Positions 58,798 through 64,000 of a DNA stretch of 64,000 nucleotides are shown in pieces. The stretch is from Dendrophyllia cribrosa (Eukaryota > Cnidaria > Anthozoa > Scleractinia > Dendrophylliidae): the NCBI GenBank assembly GCA_024195265.1, contig JAJLRJ010000001.1, forward strand, positions 60,185,289-60,249,288, written 5' to 3'. The notes under the pieces are model-generated. The model was not told the origin of the DNA and ran no database searches. It worked only from the letters and a program-made list of their open reading frames with translations. Numbering within the stretch: the first letter of the stretch is position 1; the number at the start of each line of letters is the position of its first letter. The position numbers and the translations under genes are program-made.

Positions 58798-59879
58798 TTT
58801 CAGTTGAGGATTGTCAATGAGTTTAAAACGGCCGTCAACCCTTAACGGATAAACTGATCCGGCTTCCAAATGGCTTCCAAATTTTATTCCGGTGCACAAA
58901 AATCAAAGTTGGAAATGAAATCTAGTGAACGACATCGCAGAGACATTGTCCATTAATGCCGGCTAAACATCATCACAGCCGGTTCCGTGAAAAATTTAAG
59001 GCATAAAAAAGCATAAACAGCTGTCAGCGGAAATCATAAATCTCCGAAAGCAGATCACTGTAGATCTGTCAGTATATATCGCCATAACTACAGTTTCCTT
59101 GACTTTATTGCGCAATTTCAGTTCTGGAAACGTTTCCCTGCAAATAAATGAACCCGGCCAATGCTTACCTTGCCGCAGACTGTTTGTTTACGTTCAAACC
59201 TATGTTCACACAAAGCAAGGCTTAAAGATTTTAAAGTCAACAACAGAGACTATAGTCAGCTTTCGCCTGGCGGGAGAATAGTAATGACGTCACATGACAG
59301 GTGTTCAACAAAAACGCGCGTTTCGTGGGCGCTGGTGTGTGATTTTGTAAGATCGCATTTGTTTTGAAGGAGCTACGAGGTCTGTGATAAAACTATAATG
59401 GATCTTTTACGAATATTTTTATATCCTAACACTTCGAAGGTATTAAAACGAGGGATGTTAGTTGTACGTGTATTCGTGTAGTACTGTCCAACAAGTCGTC
59501 CATTGAGTCAAGGGACTGGTTATGAAACCTTGCATGCAGACTTCACACCCTATGACTGAATCACGTATCACGTACGTAAAGGAAACATTTCTGTTGGTTT
59601 ATAGTTGCTCGATTAAATTTCAAATCAGCTATTGCGGTTGGGCACGGTCAAGGCCGAAAAACGCTAAGAACATCGAACAAAGAAATGTCTCAGATTTCAT
59701 TACTGAAGTATTCTTCGGTATCCAAGCAAAAACATCCACTTATCAAGATTGGGGAATGAAAAGTTCCAGTTTGTGTAAATGGTTTCTTTTGTTTATCTGC
59801 TCAATATGGAAACACGCGCGGTTTTGTTTCGCGCCCTTTTGCGTTTCTTGTTCGTTTCTAGGGTCTCAGTGACGACTTG
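58798..59879. other. Upstream DNA of the 58336-58797 ORF, no further gene seen
   Basis: Contains the palindromic TGACGTCA at 59285-59292. The 116-codon plus-strand ORF at 59522-59872 has no recognisable domain and lies next to a dispersed repeat, so it is not called. Confidence 0.4.
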
Positions 59880-60080
59880 GGTGTCGTAAAACCAAAACCA
59901 AAGTAATTACTCTGGACAATCACAACAGACGCGCGCAGACAATGCAATGAACCAATCAGAGCTTGAAGCAAATACATGTAGCCGGCGCTAAGCGCGGGAA
60001 AACCGGGCGAGATTGAGAAAGTGGCGAAAGATACTTTAAAAATTCTAACAAAGGCAAAACCACAACGACAAACCAATGAT
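59880..60080 (-). repeat. Dispersed repeat, 'GTAATTACTTTGGTTTT' family copy 2
   Basis: Inverted relative to 53495-53725: TAAAACCAAAACCAAAGTAAT at its left edge and ATGAACCAATCAGAG inside. Confidence 0.6.
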
Positions 60081-60635
60081 GTTCACAAAATTGAGACAGT
60101 CTGTGTGACGAAAAGCTGGCTGTGATGCGGTTCTTCAGTCGTTATAATTATTGATTCGTGATTTCCGGGGTTCGATAAGAAATGTTTAATGTTTTTTTTT
60201 TCTGATCTTCCAAAGCAAACCGAATTGTTAGTCATCAAGTTTGTTGTTGCTCGAAAACGTTGTCAGTTTAAATTTGGACATTTCTCAGCAGCTTTTCCGC
60301 TGACCAATAAAAATATACAAAATAAGGAGTAGCTGCGGAATACCCCGCCACTGTAACCACTGTCAATTACATGTGTTGAAATTCTGTAGTTTAGATAAGA
60401 GGTGTTAAACTCTTCAGAAATTCTGTAAAGAACCCCTAGGTTCTGGGGTACTACAAAGTTTCATGCCGAGGTACTTGCAAGTCCCATCGTCTGCAATCTT
60501 CTCGACCGACGCACTCCGGATCTCAGGTGTTGATTCCGGAATCTCCGGCGAAGGTGTACTACCAAGCCTTAAAACCCACACTACAAAATACTAAGTTTTC
60601 GATCACGTTGGGAGGGGTAATAGTCTCCTGCTTAC

Positions 60636-60950
60636 GCTATGTTCACACTAGCTTGGTGCCCGGGTGCGATTATCGCTGGACACTAATGTGAACACACCTT
60701 TTTTCAAGTACCCTGCACGCCAGTATTCGGGCACAGGCACCGTGCCCGAGTACAAGGTCGAGCGGCGGCACTAAAGTGGGCACCGGTTCCCAGTGTGCAC
60801 GCGTTTTGCGTTAGCTCCGAGAAACTTTACCCACAAACCACTCAGAATGTGAACATATGTTGATATCTTGGGTACCCAGTGTTTTAACACAGCACCATTT
60901 TGTGCCGTTGCCCAGGCACTAGTGCTTGGGCACCAAGTGTGAACATAGCC
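60636..60950. mobile_element. TIR element with GCTATGTTCACACT ends
   Basis: Left GCTATGTTCACACTAGCTTG and right-end complement GGCTATGTTCACACTTGGTG, bordered by TTAC and TTAA. Inside, 'gggcac' and 'tgtgaacac' words repeat in both directions. It is similar in style to 8898-9194 but a distinct sequence. Confidence 0.7.
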
Positions 60951-62147
60951 TTAACATTGCTCAGAATAACTTCGTCAGGAATCCATACTCTTACTTTGTG
61001 AGGTTTTTAAAATCAGTTAAAGATTTTGTTTCTAATCTCTCGATGTCTCAGTGCCGAAAAACGGAAAATTGTTGCGCTATTGCAGACCAAAAAGAGCGTT
61101 TTGTTGATATATCCTGTCGGGCTGTTCCGGACCAAAATGCTAAATTACTATTCTTTAAGTTATACATTGGAAACGGGTGAGCATATATGCAACCACTGTA
61201 AGTAAGGCAAAAAAAAGGCAGGTCGGTGAATTTAAAAATTATATCTTTATTTAATAGTCTATTATTGATTTTATAATAACCTCTTGTTTAGTTTCAACTT
61301 ATGATCATCTGCAAAAAGTAAACTGCAATAAACCCTTTCGTTTAGTTTCAACTTATGATCATCTGCAAAAAGTAAACTATATTCTACAATTTTTACAACT
61401 ACATAACCTGCAATAACTTATAAATTAGTTAATTACCTTCACAATGAGTTTAACATAAAATCTACAGTCAATCTCTGTCATATGAAAAAACTCACAACAC
61501 AATGCCCCAGTATTTTAATCTCATTAAAAAAAATCATAAAGAAAAACAAATATATGTACAACTTAAATATATATTAGTATTTTGTATAATCTCTTGTAAA
61601 CAAAAAATATATATCCTCAAGATTTGATGTACATGCATAAACGAATTACGAAAATGTCAAATAAATGTATGGTTAAATCAAATAAAGAAAAGTAACAGCT
61701 TTATTAATATATACCTCAAATGCAAATACTGAACTTTCTATGATTAGTGAATTTAGATTTTGTCAACGGGAGGTAGATTTGAAGCGAATTAAAAAACAAA
61801 AAGAAAGATAATTGCAGTTTCTCTATCACAACTGTAAACTATACTAAATAATTAATTATTAAATATACATTTTCAACTTTAGAAATACAGCAGGAAGGTA
61901 TTAATAGAGGAAAGAGGAAAAATATATTACTAATTCTTAGACCCATGATTTTGTTTAACAGCAACAATATATATGGATTAGTTCAAGTTTCATGTATAAA
62001 TGTTTAGTCACTTACATAAATTTTTTACTTACTTATTTAAAAGAGATCATAAATTTACAAAAAGTTATTACGACAGATAAATAATCCTAGTAAATTATCT
62101 TCAATTACTGACAAATGGAGACAAGATTCAGTTCTGCAAGTTATTCT
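60951..62147. other. Likely 3' UTR and downstream DNA of the MYLIP-like gene
   Basis: Strongly AT-rich with several TTTATT words (polyA signals for the minus strand). A 39-bp unit is duplicated at 61286-61324 and 61340-61378. No ORF of note. Confidence 0.45.
61286..61378. repeat. 39-bp direct duplication (54-bp period)
   Basis: GTTTAGTTTCAACTTATGAT... occurs twice without mismatch, separated by 15 bp. Confidence 0.95.
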
Positions 62148-62901
62148 CTACATTGAATCATAGCCATTGTCATCATCATTATCACTTTCACCTTGGTGTT
62201 CTGGAAACTGGACATGAATTCGCTGCACAAAAGTGATAAAAGTCTTACATATGGGACAGTAGGGTAGATGGCGCGCACAATTTTCACAGGAACACACATG
62301 ACCACATGGGGAAAATGCAGTGTTGATTTCAGAGTCCATACAAATTTGGCAGGTCCAATCATCGCATGCTGCATCATTGGAAAAATAAACCCTTTGCCAA
62401 CTTGTCACAGTGTAGTTACACACTGGGCAGACAGTTCCATCTTTAGCGCAACCTTCACAATGAACAAGATGTCCACAGGGTGTAAAAAGCACATTTGCTT
62501 CTTCAGAGTTACATTTAGAACATTGTGATACCCAATCGTGTCTAAAAACAGTCTCACTGTCATCGTGAACATTCCTGTAGTGAAGATCGTAAGCCTGGCG
62601 TCTTGTGTGCTTGACATCTAAGTGGTAAAGGTCACCTGAGGGGGTCTTGGTGAACCACTTGGCTGGGAGAGCCCAACAAGGAGTGGAAAGTAAGTAATGG
62701 TTGAGAACTGATTGCCGCACTTTACTAGAGTAGAAGAACAGCTGGTGCTCCATAACGGCTTTGTGGATTGCCTTCGCAGCGTCACCACTGGCCAGGAAGA
62801 AGTGGACAAAGTTCAACTTGCTGTTTTCTGACAGTTTCTTTAAAACAACAATCAGCCTCTCCTCAGAAACATTCATTTTCATGATGCCTTCAAACCCAAT
62901 G
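62148..62901 (-). CDS. MYLIP/IDOL-like E3 ubiquitin ligase, terminal exon (5' partial), two RING fingers
   Basis: The exon opens after an acceptor (TTTCACAG, 62902-62909) and runs 251 codons to TAG; the first base completes a codon from an upstream exon not found in the window. It reads IGFEGI at the start and then the end of a FERM F3 (PH-like) lobe, with a helix ending EHQLFF. Counting from the internal Met at 62882, finger 1 has C121, C124, C136, H138, C142, C145, C152, C155. Finger 2 has C178, C181, C193, H195, C199, C202, C209, C212, spaced identically. Finger 2 (CQICMDSEINTAFSPCGH, YCPICK) is the MYLIP-type RING. MYLIP degrades lipoprotein receptors and myosin regulatory light chain; substrates here are unknown. 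The acidic tail (ESDNDDDNGYD) is unusual. Confidence 0.85.
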
Positions 62902-64000
62902 CTGTGAAATAAAAATATCAGTAAATTAGCTCACTGCAGCTTTTCAGATAAAAATCGAATGTCAGAAATTACCAAGCACAGGTGGGCACTCATTATATAT
63001 TTTTGGTAAAGGGGATCAGGGAGGTAATCAACATGGTTTGAACTTTTCTTTGATTAATTTTTATTTTCCTTTATGTCAGATTTAACTTATTGCCATAATC
63101 TGAGACAAAGGAGAACAAAAATCAAACCAAAGAAAACTTTGAAACACAACATTTATAAACATCTACTCCTCTTCCCAGTAAACTGAAACACCCATGATTT
63201 TTTTGGCTATCTCCAGAGCATTATTTCAAATCCATTGATGTAAAAATTGTCTGTACCATGTGAACCCGCTTCCTTTGTGTAGCATTTTGAACTCAAACAT
63301 ATGATATGAAAATGCCAACACATGGTAAAGGCAAACATACTGTAGAATACGATGCATCTGCAATAAGAAGGGAGACGGTAAATAGCGGTATGCAAATCCG
63401 CGGATCCGTTACATTTTGATATCCAAATCCTTCGATAGGCAAAAATTTATGCTAAAATCGGAATCAATCCTCAAATTTTTTCATGAATTTAAACAAGGAC
63501 ACTGACTATAAAAGGAACCTTGGCCAGGCCAAGCCGCCAGTCATTTCACACTTGACACCGAACTGTCAACATCAAGTGCATCCGCTCGCCAATGGAGAAC
63601 CGTTTATACCGCGCAAAATTCAAATTTGGAAAGCTAAAATATTATATTCATGGTAAAAGGCGCATAAATTCAAATAATGTTTTTAGTTTTATTTTCGTGA
63701 AAGATAAATCCTATACAAGATTGAACTAGTAAAGGTAGAATTAGACCTATTTCTCCGTGTTGCTCGCAGTCAGCCATCTTTGATTAGCCGTTGAAGCAGT
63801 GATGGTGTGACAAAGAGGGGGCGGAGCTATCCCTTTTATAGTCAGTGTCCTTGTTTAAGAGATTTACATGTAATAAAAATATCCTGACTTGAATCCTTGC
63901 AAATGCTGTGTACAGGATAATTTGTTTTTTTTAGAAAAAAGGTCTTCTTGAGTTCTCTCACACATTGTGAGTGAGTGTCAGATGAAATACTTAAGCAATA
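62902..64000. other. Intron or upstream DNA of the MYLIP-like gene
   Basis: No FERM-type exon recognised on the minus strand, so the rest of the gene probably lies beyond the window. Contains the TIR element at 63490-63857. Confidence 0.4.
63490..63857. mobile_element. 368-bp TIR element with TAAACAAGGACACTGACTAT ends
   Basis: TAAACAAGGACACTGACTAT plus AAAAGG is exactly mirrored at the right (CCTTTTATAGTCAGTGTCCT...). No ORF inside. Confidence 0.85.

Noticed and set aside
59522..59872. 116-codon plus-strand ORF
   Set aside because: No domain, no splice support and abuts a dispersed repeat. Not called, though not disproved.

Overview
The window looks like nuclear DNA of a cnidarian, most likely a reef-building coral. 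It is AT-rich and intron-rich, with small exons and consensus GT-AG splice sites. Proteins are clearly metazoan (transaldolase, an uncoupling protein of the UCP1-3 type, a BTB-BACK-PHR protein, a MYLIP-like ubiquitin ligase, an ApeC protein and a MANSC protein). It is dense in palindromic MITEs, runs of C or G up to 63 bases, a tRNA-derived SINE of the kind common in corals and anemones, and decayed CR1-like retroelements. The species assignment is an inference.

Layout. 1-6343 (+): five-exon gene for a signal-peptide, ApeC-domain, single-pass membrane protein, with a 1.9 kb TIR element in intron 2. 10420-13871 (+): four-exon gene for a MANSC-domain single-pass membrane protein with a very similar gene plan. 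17935-19305 (-): single-exon BTB-BACK-PHR protein. 19549-28400: transposon-rich, dominated by a 5.4 kb TIR element (20517-25912) with a 3.3 kb foldback inside it. 29043-38453 (-): six-exon ankyrin-repeat protein spread over 9.4 kb whose introns carry MITEs, a retroelement relic, a SINE and a 1.36 kb TIR element with its own SAP-domain ORF. 38619-44910 (+): ten-exon transaldolase, divergent from the ankyrin gene across about 165 bp. 45770-46264 (-): unassigned small membrane ORF. 46914-52530 (+): three-exon mitochondrial uncoupling protein. 52531-62147: mostly repeats, with one uncertain ORF (58336-58797, -). 62148-62901 (-): last exon of a MYLIP-like protein with two RING fingers of identical spacing; its 5' exons are not found in the window.

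The genes do not form a pathway. The most coherent biological unit is the neighbouring pair of secreted-type membrane receptors (ApeC and MANSC). They share signal-peptide exon, intron phases, acidic juxtamembrane exon and final TM-tail exon, and may be a recognition-receptor locus. Transaldolase (pentose phosphate pathway) and UCP (mitochondrial proton leak) are housekeeping or redox genes.

Exon models were built by hand from splice consensus, phase and family similarity; all joins kept frame. No database search or transcript data were available.
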